Source: an uncultured Clostridia bacterium | GTDB lineage: Bacteria; Bacillota; Clostridia; HGM11514 | Length of the DNA: 64,000 nucleotides | Direction of reading: 5' to 3' | Assembly: GCA_934464705.1 (NCBI GenBank) | Contig: CAKSKB010000010.1 | Coordinates: forward strand, 1 to 64,000 | Part shown: positions 45,399 to 54,051 of the stretch, piece by piece | Layout of the letters: each line of letters begins with the position of its first letter | How positions within the stretch are numbered: the first letter of the stretch is position 1 | The notes under the pieces: model-generated | The model's input: only the letters and a program-made list of their open reading frames with translations | Told to the model about the DNA's origin: nothing | The model's database searches: none | Translations under genes and position numbers: made by a program

Positions 45399-45893
45399 CT
45401 ATTCCGCACGCAAATACATGGACTGCAGCAATCGGATTCCCGATGAGGTTCTGAATATATTTTTCTCCGCACTCTTAATTGCGGCAATTGTATATCCGCT
45501 TTCGTCCGCATTGACAAGAAAATCGGCCTCCAGTAAAATCCGATAATCAAGCCCGACTGCATTTTCGTAAGTATGATGGTGAGCGGCAAGCCACGAAATA
45601 CGCTGTATATCCTCCTCCGGCACAGATAAATCCGCAAAAAATGCTTCAACGAGCGGCGGACTTTCGCGCTCCTGATTCTTACCGTTCGTGTTGCCGTACT
45701 TTTTGCGGCAAAGAGGGCACGCAATATCATGAACAACAGCCGCAAGTTCAAGAACCTGCTGCGTGTGTGCGTCAAGTTTTTCCTGTTTTCCAATCGTTTC
45801 GGCAAACGCCCAAACCTTCATAAAATGAGCAATATCGTGCAGATTGCCCTCATAAAATTCAATCATTTTTTCAACGGCAGATGTGATAATCAT
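45399..45893 (-). CDS. HD-domain phosphohydrolase
   Basis: The product has 164 residues. Metal-binding HD-superfamily residues are visible: an early His (GNLHDIAHFMKV), the HD pair (AAVVHDIACPL) and a later His cluster (WLAAHHHTYENA) and Asp (EADFLVNAD). It probably hydrolyses a nucleotide or phosphate ester in the cytoplasm; the substrate is not known. GAGGAGG lies 7 bp before the ATG, and the gene follows ogt by 12 bp in one operon. Confidence 0.82.
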   Translation of the reverse strand: MIITSAVEKMIEFYEGNLHDIAHFMKVWAFAETIGKQEKLDAHTQQVLELAAVVHDIACPLCRKKYGNTNGKNQERESPPLVEAFFADLSVPEEDIQRISWLAAHHHTYENAVGLDYRILLEADFLVNADESGYTIAAIKSAEKNIFRTSSGIRLLQSMYLRAE

Positions 45894-45905
45894 ATATTTA
45901 CCTCC

Positions 45906-46439
45906 TCAAAGCGCAGTCCCTTTCTTCGGTACGAAAAAGCCGCTCATATCGGCTTGCTCAAGCTCCAAAAGTTTGATTTTCCGTTCTATTCCCCCGGCAT
46001 AACCGGTTAAACTTCCGTTTGTTCCGACCACCCTGTGGCACGGCACAATAATCGAAATCGGATTATGTCCCACAGCGCCGCCTACAGCCTGTGCAGACAT
46101 ACTTTCGATTCCCTTTTGTGCGGCAATTTTATCAGCAATTTCTCCGTAAGTCATGGTTTTTCCGTAAGGAATTGTCAGAAGTATTTCCCATACGGTTTTT
46201 CGGAAAGGAGAAGCGTTAAAAGACAGCGGCGGCATAAAGCCGGGATTTCTGCCCGAAAAATATATATCGAGCCATTTGACGGTTTCATCAAAAACCGGCA
46301 GCCTATCTTGTTTGTATTCATTCGGCAGATTATCACCGAAATACTTTTGACCGTCAAACCACAACCCCGTAAGCGCCTCGCTGCTCCCTGCAAGCGTTAT
46401 TACGCCGAGCGGTGAATTGTATTTACATATATAAGTCAT
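45906..46439 (-). CDS. ogt: Methylated-DNA--protein-cysteine methyltransferase
   Basis: The product has 177 residues. The active-site motif PCHRVVG carries the methyl-accepting Cys, preceded by the DNA-binding helix region (YGEIADKIA ... AVGGAVGHNPISIIV). It removes alkyl groups from O6 of guanine and is consumed in the reaction. Length and order are normal for Ogt. GGGGGG lies 6 bp before the ATG. The HD hydrolase gene follows. Confidence 0.95.
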   Translation of the reverse strand: MTYICKYNSPLGVITLAGSSEALTGLWFDGQKYFGDNLPNEYKQDRLPVFDETVKWLDIYFSGRNPGFMPPLSFNASPFRKTVWEILLTIPYGKTMTYGEIADKIAAQKGIESMSAQAVGGAVGHNPISIIVPCHRVVGTNGSLTGYAGGIERKIKLLELEQADMSGFFVPKKGTAL

Positions 46440-46456
46440 TATATTCCCCCCATTTT

Positions 46457-46489
46457 AACAAAAATCCGCCCGGAATACCGGGCGGATTT
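46457..46489 (-). terminator. Terminator of the rpsF-ssb-rpsR operon
   Basis: On the minus strand AAATCCGCCCGG and CCGGGCGGATTT form a 12 bp perfect stem with a four-base loop, followed by TTGTT. Confidence 0.9.
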
Positions 46490-46500
46490 CAAATTTACAA

Positions 46501-46746
46501 TCAATCGGTTGTGAAAGGCAGAAGCGCAATGTGCCTTGCCCTCTTGATAGCTTCGGTAAGCTGTCTCTGATGCAGAGCGCATGTACCTGTAATTCTGCGG
46601 GGCAGAATCTTTGCTCTGTCGGAAATATATCTGCGAAGCTTAGCGGCATCCTTATAATCGATACCCTCAACCTTTTCTACACAAAAAGCACAAACCTTTT
46701 TCTTAGGCTTACGGCTTCTCATAGGTCTCTGTTCTCTTTCAGCCAT
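46501..46746 (-). CDS. rpsR: Small ribosomal subunit protein bS18
   Basis: The product has 81 residues with an Arg/Lys-rich start, the Cys pair CAFC of zinc-type S18, and the conserved block DAAKLRRYISDRAKILPRRITG. It binds 16S rRNA together with S6, whose gene starts this operon. The ATG at 46746 follows GGAGG by 8 bp; an upstream in-frame TTG overlaps that site. Confidence 0.97.
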   Translation of the reverse strand: MAEREQRPMRSRKPKKKVCAFCVEKVEGIDYKDAAKLRRYISDRAKILPRRITGTCALHQRQLTEAIKRARHIALLPFTTD

Positions 46747-46771
46747 TTTAAATTCCTCCAATCCTTAATAA

Positions 46772-47227
46772 TTAAAACGGAAGATCTGCATCGTCAACCG
46801 GCATAAAATTATCGTCAAAAGAATCGTTTACGGGCTTTGACGGTGCCGGCGGAACCGAAGACGACGCAGGCGACTGTGCAACAGGCGCCGGAGCGGAATC
46901 TCTTTCCTTCTTGCTTTCACCGAAGTGAACTTCCTCGGCAACAACATCCATACCGTACTGAGTTTTGCCGTCCTTATCCTCCCATCTTCTCGACTGGAGT
47001 GAGCCGACAACAACCATAAGCTGACCCTTTTTGAACCATTTACCGACAAATTCTGCCGTAGAACGGAAAGCGACGATATTTATAAAATCGGCTTGTCTTT
47101 CCTCGCCCTGCTTAACATAGCTTCTCTGAACGGCGAGCGAAAATCTGACAACCGCAACCCCTGCCGTGCTGTAACGCATTTCAGGGTCATTAGTCAGCCT
47201 TCCCATCAACATAACTTTATTCAGCAT
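46772..47227 (-). CDS. ssb: Single-stranded DNA-binding protein
   Basis: The product has 151 residues. An OB-fold N-terminal 110 residues (LNKVMLMGRLTNDPEMRY, FINIVAFRSTAEFVGKWFKKG) is followed by a Pro/Ser/Ala linker and the acidic tail DDADLPF that recruits replication proteins. The ATG at 47227 follows GGGAGG by 10 bp; the longer upstream frame has no site. It sits in the usual place between rpsF and rpsR. Confidence 0.97.
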   Translation of the reverse strand: MLNKVMLMGRLTNDPEMRYSTAGVAVVRFSLAVQRSYVKQGEERQADFINIVAFRSTAEFVGKWFKKGQLMVVVGSLQSRRWEDKDGKTQYGMDVVAEEVHFGESKKERDSAPAPVAQSPASSSVPPAPSKPVNDSFDDNFMPVDDADLPF

Positions 47228-47275
47228 AAAATAATAACCTCCCGCTATGCGGTTCAAAACCGCTGTCCAAGCAAC

Positions 47276-47566
47276 TTACTTCTTGATAACAATACTTCTC
47301 ATAACGCCGTCAGTAATCTTGTAGATTCTTTCAAGTTCTGCCGGGAAATCGGGCTTTGAACTGAATTCAGCAAGAACATAAAAGCCGTCTTCAAAGTCAT
47401 TGATAGGATATGCAAGTCTTCTTTTACCCCAAACATCAACATTTTCGAGTGTACCTGCAGATTCAATCAATGATGAGAATTTGTCAACAAGCGCCTGGGT
47501 TTCCTCCTCGGATAAAGAGGGATTCAGAACGAAAATCGTTTCATACTTGTTAATAACTTCTACCAT
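47276..47566 (-). CDS. rpsF: Small ribosomal subunit protein bS6
   Basis: The product has 96 residues with the S6 signature (NKYETIFVLNPSLSEEE, WGKRRLAYPIND, DGVMRSIVIKK). It binds 16S rRNA with S18 and often represses its own operon as an S6-S18 complex. It is the first gene of rpsF-ssb-rpsR, with a consensus promoter and a leader hairpin. The AAGGAGG site is strong. Confidence 0.97.
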   Translation of the reverse strand: MVEVINKYETIFVLNPSLSEEETQALVDKFSSLIESAGTLENVDVWGKRRLAYPINDFEDGFYVLAEFSSKPDFPAELERIYKITDGVMRSIVIKK

Positions 47567-47591
47567 TTACTTCACCTCCTTCTGGACTTTG

Positions 47592-47608
47592 GCCCCGCCA
47601 AGCGGAGC
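47592..47608 (-). promoter_or_regulatory. Leader hairpin of rpsF, possible S6-S18 binding site
   Basis: The short rpsF leader (about 60 nt) contains GCTCCGC-TTG-GCGGGGC, a 7 bp stem directly before the ribosome site. Many bacteria have an S6-S18 autoregulatory structure here; this hairpin is in the right place, though I could not match the full consensus. Confidence 0.45.
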
Positions 47609-47632
47609 AAGGATTAAATTACATGCATATTA

Positions 47633-47661
47633 ATTATACTATATTTTTTTCCAAATGTCAA
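47633..47661 (-). promoter_or_regulatory. Promoter of rpsF-ssb-rpsR
   Basis: On the minus strand TTGACA (47661-47656) is followed after 17 bp by TATAAT (47638-47633), a full consensus. The TGA inside the -35 box is the stop codon of murI. Confidence 0.92.
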
Positions 47662-48431
47662 CATTTTTTTGCGCTTTGGAGCAATTTTTTTGAAAGCGAA
47701 ATTATTTCGGGGGTTCCGAGGCTGTTGATTATCTCAACCGAGCCGCATATGCCGGGCTTTTTTTTCAATCCGGATTCCGAAAGCCGTCTTTTGGTTTCCT
47801 TTGCGGTGCCGCGGCCGCCGTCAAATATCTTAACGGTTTCCCCCATTATTTCGGCAATTTCATTCTTCACAAACGGATAATGCGTACAGCCGAGAACCAC
47901 CGAATCCACCTTTCCTACATACGGAGAAAGAATTTCTTCAAGATATTCCCTTGTTTTTGCGCTGTGGGTTTCGCCCTTTTCGATAAGCCCCGCAAGCTCC
48001 GTTGCCGCAAGCGGAATAACGGCTGCACGGTCCGAAAAATGCGAAACAAGCTCACAGAACTTCTCTTCATGCACCGTAACCGCTGTTGCCATGCACAGCA
48101 CAACCGAATCCTTTTTATATTCAATCGCCGGCTTTATGGCAGGCTCAATCCCGATTACCGGCATATCGTAAATTTCCCTTAAATCGTTTATTGCGGCGCT
48201 CGTTGCGGTATTGCACGCAACAACAATCGCCTTTGCCCCCATATCGGCAAGCATTTTTATATTTTTGAGAGTCAGTCTGCGCACATCGTCAACCGGTCTG
48301 TTGCCGTAAGGCGCATTTGCGGAATCGCCGAAATAAACGAAATCCTCTTCGGGCATATAAGAAATCAGTTCCCCGAGAACACTTATTCCGCCGATCCCGG
48401 AATCAAAAACTCCTATAAATCCGGGCTTCAT
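47658..48431 (-). CDS. murI: Glutamate racemase
   Basis: The product has 257 residues. It has FDSGIGG near the start, and the two catalytic cysteines lie in ACNTATS and GCTHYP. It converts L- to D-glutamate for peptidoglycan. The ATG at 48431 follows GGAAGG by 7 bp; upstream codons in the frame have no ribosome site. It has its own promoter, and the rpsF promoter is embedded in its 3' end. Confidence 0.96.
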   Translation of the reverse strand: MKPGFIGVFDSGIGGISVLGELISYMPEEDFVYFGDSANAPYGNRPVDDVRRLTLKNIKMLADMGAKAIVVACNTATSAAINDLREIYDMPVIGIEPAIKPAIEYKKDSVVLCMATAVTVHEEKFCELVSHFSDRAAVIPLAATELAGLIEKGETHSAKTREYLEEILSPYVGKVDSVVLGCTHYPFVKNEIAEIMGETVKIFDGGRGTAKETKRRLSESGLKKKPGICGSVEIINSLGTPEIISLSKKLLQSAKKC

Positions 48432-48465
48432 AATATTACCTTCCAACAAAATAGTTTCGAGTATT

Positions 48466-48494
48466 ATTATACAACACTTCGGCGTATTTTGCAA
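48466..48494 (-). promoter_or_regulatory. Promoter of murI
   Basis: On the minus strand TTGCAA (48494-48489) is followed after 17 bp by TATAAT (48471-48466), just downstream of the GH3 gene. No terminator is seen between the GH3 gene and this promoter. Confidence 0.75.
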
Positions 48495-48500
48495 TAGCTT

Positions 48501-51155
48501 TTAAAAGTTTTTCCTGAACTCAATTCTTTTTATCCGCACAGCATGCGCCTTATCAAAGCGTATTTTGTTCTCGCCGCATCTCAGCCATGCCGCGCGGCAT
48601 ATAACGGCGGAATCGGTATTTCCTTTAAATGTTGCGTTAACCCTGCCGCTGCCTATTTCGGCGGTCATATTATACTGCGCAAGTTCATCGCCGCCCGCCG
48701 AAACCTCAATCGCATATATGTAACAGCCTTCCTCCGAAACCGTAACACTGCAGCAATCCTGCGGATTTTCAACAACTGCGGCGGTTTGGGATTTTGAAAA
48801 CTTATCCGCATAATTTTCAAAATATTCGGGTCTGCATTTTTCCGAAACATCACAGGCGTTCATCGCAAAACGGCAGATATCCTCCGCATTTCTCTGAAGT
48901 TCCGCCCGGGTAACCGCTCCGTCGGCAAGTTTTTTCATAATTTCCGCCGACTTTTCCTCTGAAGAAAGACAAACCATGCACAGGTCGTTCTGCGCCTTTA
49001 TAAGCTCGGTGAGGTCATCAAGACTGCCCTTTTCATTCTCATTTGAGTTCATAAGAGCCCACCAGTCGGTCATCACGATGCCGTCAAAGCCCCACTCATC
49101 GCGGAGAATCTTCTTTAAAATATAATAGTTATTCGACATCCACACTCCGTTGACCTTGTTATACGAAGTCATAATTGCTCTCACGCCGCTGTTTTTCACG
49201 GCAATTTCAAAGCATTTAAGATAAATTTCCCTGAGCGCTCTTTCCGATACAACCGAATTTACCGTTCTTCTTGCCGCCTCCTGATTGTTCGCCGCAAAAT
49301 GCTTTATAACCGCAGTGTGACCGCACCGTGCTATGCCGTCCGAAATTGCCGAAGCTATGCTCCCGGAAATCAGCGGGTCCTCGCTGAAATACTCGAAATT
49401 TCTGCCGCAAAGCGGATAGCGGTGAATGTTCATTCCGGGTCCCAAAAGAGCATCTATATTATTTGCCGTCATTTCTGCGCCAAGACACTCTGCAAGGTCA
49501 GCAATCAAAGCAGTGTCCCATGTTGACGCAAGCGAAATCCCGGCAGGAATACTGACGGCGGAAACACCGCTGTCCATTCTGATACCGGAAGGGCCGTCAG
49601 TGCCGCACAGCACCGGTATTTCATACTTGTAAAGCCGCCCGGTAACTCCGCCGAAAGCGCATCCCGTACCGGGTGTAACCTTCGGCGTTGCCCCTTCTCC
49701 CCTTATGATACAGCATAAGTCCTCATCGGAAAGCTGCGCAATAAAGTCCTTCATATGGGCTTTGCCGCATTTTACATCGGAAAGCTTTATTCCTCTGCCG
49801 CCGGTCTGAGGTATTTCCTCCGGAAGCTCATATTCACCCTTCGGAACTATAACCGGAAGCTTATTTTCCGGAACGGCTTCATATTTTATTTTACCGTTTT
49901 CCGAAACAATTCTCATAAAACTTTCATTCACCGGAATCACCGTACCGCAGTTTTTTGTAACAACGGTTTCGGGCAGTTTGACGCTTAAAACCTCCTCCGC
50001 ATCACGCACATTTCTGCCTGCGAATATTTCATATTCTCCGCTCTCAAGCACAAAACAGCCCTTGTTTCCGCTTGCTCCGCTGTCGTCAAAGGAGGCAATA
50101 TCCTTCAAATCAAATCTCAAATCAAACGACTGCTGCTCCCCGGGGTTAAGATTCACGGTTTTTGCAAAAGAAACAAGCACTCTTTCGGGCTTTCCCAAAG
50201 TTCCCTGCGGCGCTTTGCAGTACACCTGAACGGTTTCCTTTCCGATGTAATTCCCCGTATTTTTCACCGTTGCTTTAAGATTTACCGTCATTCCGGTGCA
50301 GTCGGCGAACACTTCGGTTTCAAAGCTTGTATACGAAAGCCCGAACCCGAACGGAAACATAACGGAATCCTTTTTAAATGTTTCAAAATAGCGGTATCCC
50401 ACATGAATATCCTCGTTATACACAACTCTTTCTTGATTCCCGAAATCGCTGTGCCCGGGGTAATCGGAAAGTTCATGCGCAACGGTATCCGTAAGCCTTC
50501 CGGAGGGCACGCTGTCGCCCGCAAGAACATCCGCCGCTGCCCTTCCGCCTTCCATACCGCCCTGCCAAATTATAAGAACGGATTTGATTCCGTACTTTTC
50601 AATCCACCCAAAATCCATAAGACCGCCGATGTTGAGCACAACACATACATCATCAAAAAACCGCCTTACACACCCGAGCATATTCTCCTCAATATCGGTA
50701 AGATACCAGCCGCCCTTTTTACAGCCGAAATCATACCCTTCACCCGTACATCTGCCGATGAACACAACCGCCTTTTCCGAATTTTTCCGTGCGTTTTTTA
50801 CAAGTTCATCGTCAATCGGCATTTCCGGCTGCGACCACGGCATTTTTCCCCAATCTTCGCCGCTTGTAAACGGATGGCGGTCAATCCAGTTTTTATATAT
50901 TTCCGCCAACTCCCGATTTAGGTTAATGTTTTTCTTTTCCGCAAGCGAATCTATAATGTTTGTTGTGTAGTCGACATTCACCATTCCGCCGGAGCCGACA
51001 CCCGATTTATAGTAATCCCTCTGAAATCTCCCGAAAAGCGAAACGCCGGAACCTCCGAGCGGCAAAACGCCGTCATCGTTTTTAAGAAGTACACACCCTT
51101 CCGCCGCCGCAATGCGGCACTTATCGCAAAACTCTTTCATATTATAATTTTTCAC
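48501..51155 (-). CDS. Beta-glucosidase-like enzyme, family GH3, with swapped domain order
   Basis: The product has 884 residues, no signal peptide. The usual GH3 order is reversed: the GH3 C-terminal alpha/beta domain comes first (about 10-240), then a fibronectin-III-like domain (about 290-390), and the N-terminal TIM-barrel domain last (about 470-760). The barrel has IKHFAANNQE and GIVMTDWW with the nucleophile Asp near 697. Such inverted GH3 enzymes are known from rumen and gut Clostridia. A final 80-residue beta domain is extra. The GTG at 51155 follows GGAGG by 9 bp; ATG at 51140 is an alternative. It probably hydrolyses beta-glucosides or similar in the cytoplasm. Confidence 0.87.
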   Translation of the reverse strand: MKNYNMKEFCDKCRIAAAEGCVLLKNDDGVLPLGGSGVSLFGRFQRDYYKSGVGSGGMVNVDYTTNIIDSLAEKKNINLNRELAEIYKNWIDRHPFTSGEDWGKMPWSQPEMPIDDELVKNARKNSEKAVVFIGRCTGEGYDFGCKKGGWYLTDIEENMLGCVRRFFDDVCVVLNIGGLMDFGWIEKYGIKSVLIIWQGGMEGGRAAADVLAGDSVPSGRLTDTVAHELSDYPGHSDFGNQERVVYNEDIHVGYRYFETFKKDSVMFPFGFGLSYTSFETEVFADCTGMTVNLKATVKNTGNYIGKETVQVYCKAPQGTLGKPERVLVSFAKTVNLNPGEQQSFDLRFDLKDIASFDDSGASGNKGCFVLESGEYEIFAGRNVRDAEEVLSVKLPETVVTKNCGTVIPVNESFMRIVSENGKIKYEAVPENKLPVIVPKGEYELPEEIPQTGGRGIKLSDVKCGKAHMKDFIAQLSDEDLCCIIRGEGATPKVTPGTGCAFGGVTGRLYKYEIPVLCGTDGPSGIRMDSGVSAVSIPAGISLASTWDTALIADLAECLGAEMTANNIDALLGPGMNIHRYPLCGRNFEYFSEDPLISGSIASAISDGIARCGHTAVIKHFAANNQEAARRTVNSVVSERALREIYLKCFEIAVKNSGVRAIMTSYNKVNGVWMSNNYYILKKILRDEWGFDGIVMTDWWALMNSNENEKGSLDDLTELIKAQNDLCMVCLSSEEKSAEIMKKLADGAVTRAELQRNAEDICRFAMNACDVSEKCRPEYFENYADKFSKSQTAAVVENPQDCCSVTVSEEGCYIYAIEVSAGGDELAQYNMTAEIGSGRVNATFKGNTDSAVICRAAWLRCGENKIRFDKAHAVRIKRIEFRKNF

Positions 51156-51180
51156 AGTACAAAACCTCCGTTTCGTAAAT

Positions 51181-51209
51181 ATTATATCAAAACGAAACAT
51201 CAAATTCAA
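51181..51209 (-). promoter_or_regulatory. Promoter of the GH3 gene
   Basis: On the minus strand TTGAAT (51209-51204) is followed after 17 bp by TATAAT (51186-51181). Confidence 0.75.
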
Positions 51210-51300
51210 ACGCTATTTTGATATTACGGAACTTTTGAAAATCAATTTGCGAATATTATTCCGCACGGACAAATACAATCAAATGAAGGAGATGATTTTT

Positions 51301-52143
51301 ATGCCGTACATACTTTTTCTGATAGGCGCAGCGGTGTTTTCGGTGTGCCAGAACCTGATAACCGCCAACGCCTTTTCCGTAAAGCGGTTTAAGCGCTTCG
51401 GCGGAATTGTATTTTCGGTTCCGCTGCTTATTTTGTGTGCGGTTTTTTCTGCGAACCGCAGCCCCGACATTTCCTGTTACCTTCCCGTATCGGGGATAAG
51501 CTTTATACTCGGTCTGATAATTCCGGTGATAATTATCTCTGACGGTGACCGCACATGCTCCGTTTCCGAAAGGCTCGGATATTTATGCGTTGCGGTATCT
51601 GCGCTTTCGGTATGGATTCTTTCATATTTCAAATTCACCGTTTTTTCGGCGGCATTCTGCGTGCTTTTATACATCGTTTATTTAATACTCGCAACAAAAA
51701 AGGACATTCCCGAAATCTCGTCGGAAAAGTCCTTCCGTATTATTTCGCTGCTGTTTTCCGCCGCCGGAATAATGCTCGGCTGTGCGATAACGGTAAAAAA
51801 CAGCATAATCCTCACTTCTTTCGGAATATCCTTCAAATATATATCCCTGGGATTTATTGCGGTTTGTGCCGGGTGCGCAAGGCTTTATTCGGAAAAGCGG
51901 CTCGGAAAGGCGATTCTCTGCGATATTTGTGAAACGATTCTTCTGCTTGCATTCCCGGTGTGCAAAGCGGCTATCGGAAAAGCCTTTTTCATACCGAAAA
52001 CCGTGTGCCGAAGCGACATTCCGATGGTGGTCATGCTTTCGCTTATGCTCGCTCTCACGGCATGGATTCACAAAAAACACACGCGCGTTCTCGGCATAAT
52101 TATGCTGCTTGTTTACCTGTTTTATATTTTTATGACGGTATAA
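51301..52143 (+). CDS. Integral membrane protein of unknown family
   Basis: The product has 280 residues, almost wholly hydrophobic with about eight to ten helices and short basic loops (SVKRFKRFGG, ATKKDIPE, SEKRLGKA). I do not recognise the family; a cation exchanger-like or lysoplasmalogenase-like (YhhN) fold is possible but not supported by clear motifs. The ATG at 51301 follows GGAG by 9-10 bp. It is divergent from the GH3 gene and converges on spoIIR. No terminator is evident after it. Confidence 0.6.
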   Translation: MPYILFLIGAAVFSVCQNLITANAFSVKRFKRFGGIVFSVPLLILCAVFSANRSPDISCYLPVSGISFILGLIIPVIIISDGDRTCSVSERLGYLCVAVSALSVWILSYFKFTVFSAAFCVLLYIVYLILATKKDIPEISSEKSFRIISLLFSAAGIMLGCAITVKNSIILTSFGISFKYISLGFIAVCAGCARLYSEKRLGKAILCDICETILLLAFPVCKAAIGKAFFIPKTVCRSDIPMVVMLSLMLALTAWIHKKHTRVLGIIMLLVYLFYIFMTV

Positions 52144-52285
52144 TTTTTTGTGATTACCGCAGCCTCCGCACAAAATTCAAGTGCGGCACAGGTGATGTAT
52201 TCGCAATCCGAAAACTCAGAATATTGTAATCAGGCTCAACACACCCGAGCAGAAACAAACGCCTGCCTAAGTTTCCGGGGCGGCA

Positions 52286-52339
52286 TCAAAGCTCATTCAG
52301 AACAAACTCGCCCAAAATATAATGATCTTCTGTTTTCAT
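52286..52339 (-). CDS. Possible 17-codon reading frame downstream of spoIIR
   Basis: AAAGGAGG on the minus strand lies 9 bp before an ATG at 52339 that opens a 17-codon frame (MKTEDHYILGEFVLNEL) ending in TGA. The ribosome site is as good as any in the window. After the TGA the same frame stays open for 39 more codons. It may be a small peptide, or the start of a decayed gene. The rest of the 52144-52392 gap shows nothing. Confidence 0.35.
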   Translation of the reverse strand: MKTEDHYILGEFVLNEL

Positions 52340-52392
52340 ACCGTCACACCTCCTTTGCAAATTACACGCACGGGGCAGCGGTTTTGTTGAAA

Positions 52393-52995
52393 TTATCCCG
52401 AAATCTTATTTATAAGCTTCATCGCCGCATCGACAATTCTGAAGCGGATTATCACCGGCAAATCATCGTCGGTTATCATTTCATACTCACTCTCGGGCAG
52501 ATTTTCTTTTAAGTATTCCAGAGAAGCACTGTCCATCGTGCCGCCCTCCGAAAGACACAGCGGCGGAAACATCACACACCACCAGTTATGCCCTTCGGCT
52601 TCTCCTATTTTTATCCTGAATGCGTCATACTTTCCGGAGGGCAGACGGATATTTCCGTATTTTTTCTCCGGAAATGCAAATTTTCCGTATTCCACATCGG
52701 CTTTATAACTATATCCGCACTCCCTTATGGTTTTTTCCGCTGCGTTCTTTATTCTGATGCTGTTTTCCGAAAGAATACGGGCAGATTCCTCCTTTGAAAG
52801 AGAGCTGCCCGACAATTCCCTGACCTCGCTGAGAACCGCATCTCTCACCTTCAGTTTCAGTTCCTGGTCTTCTTTCGTATCGCTGTTCGCTATAACATGA
52901 AATCTTATTATGCAGTCTGACAGGTCATCGTTTACCCAAAATGCATAAACAAGAATCATTGCGGCAAGCAGAATTACATACAGTATTTTTTTCAT
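52393..52995 (-). CDS. spoIIR: Stage II sporulation protein R
   Basis: The product has 200 residues. One N-terminal membrane or signal helix (MKKILYVILLAAMILVYAF) precedes the conserved SpoIIR block IIRFHVIANSDTKEDQELKLKVRDAV (split here by eye), and HNWWCVMFPPLC near the centre. SpoIIR is made in the forespore and triggers SpoIIGA to process pro-sigma-E in the mother cell. The ATG at 52995 follows GGAG by 8 bp. Its presence shows that the organism belongs to an endospore-forming lineage. ispE is divergent. Confidence 0.92.
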   Translation of the reverse strand: MKKILYVILLAAMILVYAFWVNDDLSDCIIRFHVIANSDTKEDQELKLKVRDAVLSEVRELSGSSLSKEESARILSENSIRIKNAAEKTIRECGYSYKADVEYGKFAFPEKKYGNIRLPSGKYDAFRIKIGEAEGHNWWCVMFPPLCLSEGGTMDSASLEYLKENLPESEYEMITDDDLPVIIRFRIVDAAMKLINKISG

Positions 52996-53052
52996 AATAT
53001 CAACTCCGTTCAAAGAAATTATTGACAGTTTGATTAAAATTATTCAAACCGG

Positions 53053-53081
53053 TTGAAATTTCCGCGGCTATGGTGTATAAT
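53053..53081 (+). promoter_or_regulatory. Promoter of ispE
   Basis: TTGAAA (53053-53058) is followed after 17 bp by TATAAT (53076-53081), 28 bp before the start codon. Confidence 0.8.
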
Positions 53082-53109
53082 ATATGAATAAAATGAACGG
53101 AGAAATTAT

Positions 53110-53973
53110 ATGAAAATTAAAAGCTATGCTAAAATAAATCTTTCGCTTGATGTGATAAACAGGCGCGATGACGGCTACCACAACCTTAAAATGATTATGC
53201 ATTCAGTGGATATTTCGGACGATATTGAAATAAGAATCAACAAGAGCAAAAAAATTACGATTGCAACAAATCTGAGATATCTTCCCAATAATAAAAAGAA
53301 CCACGCATACCGCGCAGCTGAAGTTTTTTTTGAAGAAACGAAAATACAAAACCCCGGAATCCATATCAATATAGTGAAGAAAATTCCCGTATGCGCCGGG
53401 CTCGCCGGGGGCAGTTCCGATGCGGCTGCGGTGCTTAAAGGTCTTAATGAAATGTTCAAAACCGGGCTTTCGGTTGAAAAGCTTGCCGAACTCGGGCTTA
53501 AAATCGGCGCCGATGTTCCTTACTGCGTTCACGGCGGAACCATGCTCGCAGAAGGCGTGGGCGAAATTCTGACTCCCCTGCCGCCGCTTCCGAAGGCACC
53601 GATAGTTCTTGCAAAACCGAACATCAGCCTTTCAACACCCAAGGTTTTTTCTGAAATACACGCCGACAAAATAAAGCTTCACCCCGATACCGAAGGTATG
53701 ATAAAAGCGCTTCGGGCAGGCGATTTGAACGGAGTATGCAAAAGAATGTATAATGTTCTCGAGCCTGCGGCACAAGCCGTTCTAAACAGCTCAGCTGTGC
53801 CGCATGCGGTTGAGGAACTTAAAGAAATATTCAGAAACTGCGGTGCGTCAGGCACCCTCATGAGCGGCAGCGGTCCTACCGTTTTCGGAATTTTTGAAAG
53901 CGAAGCCGCAGCAAAACAAGCATTCTCAGCAGCAAAGAAAATCACAAAAGATGCTTTTTTAACAACAACTTAA
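53110..53973 (+). CDS. ispE: 4-diphosphocytidyl-2-C-methyl-D-erythritol kinase
   Basis: The product has 287 residues and the GHMP kinase fold: KSYAKINLSLDV at the N-terminus, the ATP loop PVCAGLAGGSSDAAA near residue 95, and SGSGPTVFG near 258. It phosphorylates CDP-methylerythritol in the non-mevalonate isoprenoid pathway. It is monocistronic, with its own promoter and terminator, and divergent from spoIIR. Confidence 0.96.
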   Translation: MKIKSYAKINLSLDVINRRDDGYHNLKMIMHSVDISDDIEIRINKSKKITIATNLRYLPNNKKNHAYRAAEVFFEETKIQNPGIHINIVKKIPVCAGLAGGSSDAAAVLKGLNEMFKTGLSVEKLAELGLKIGADVPYCVHGGTMLAEGVGEILTPLPPLPKAPIVLAKPNISLSTPKVFSEIHADKIKLHPDTEGMIKALRAGDLNGVCKRMYNVLEPAAQAVLNSSAVPHAVEELKEIFRNCGASGTLMSGSGPTVFGIFESEAAAKQAFSAAKKITKDAFLTTT

Positions 53974-53991
53974 ATCTTTGACACACAGTCC

Positions 53992-54022
53992 GAAATCTCC
54001 AATTGATTCGGAGATTTCTTTT
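53992..54022 (+). terminator. Terminator of ispE
   Basis: GAAATCTCC and GGAGATTTC form a 9 bp stem with a nine-base loop, followed by TTTT. Confidence 0.82.
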
Positions 54023-54051
54023 GGTGAGCCGTTAAAAATCAGATTTTATTA

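Noticed and set aside
52150..52512. 120-codon plus-strand frame after the membrane protein gene
   Set aside because: It overlaps spoIIR in antisense, has no start signal and looks like random sequence.
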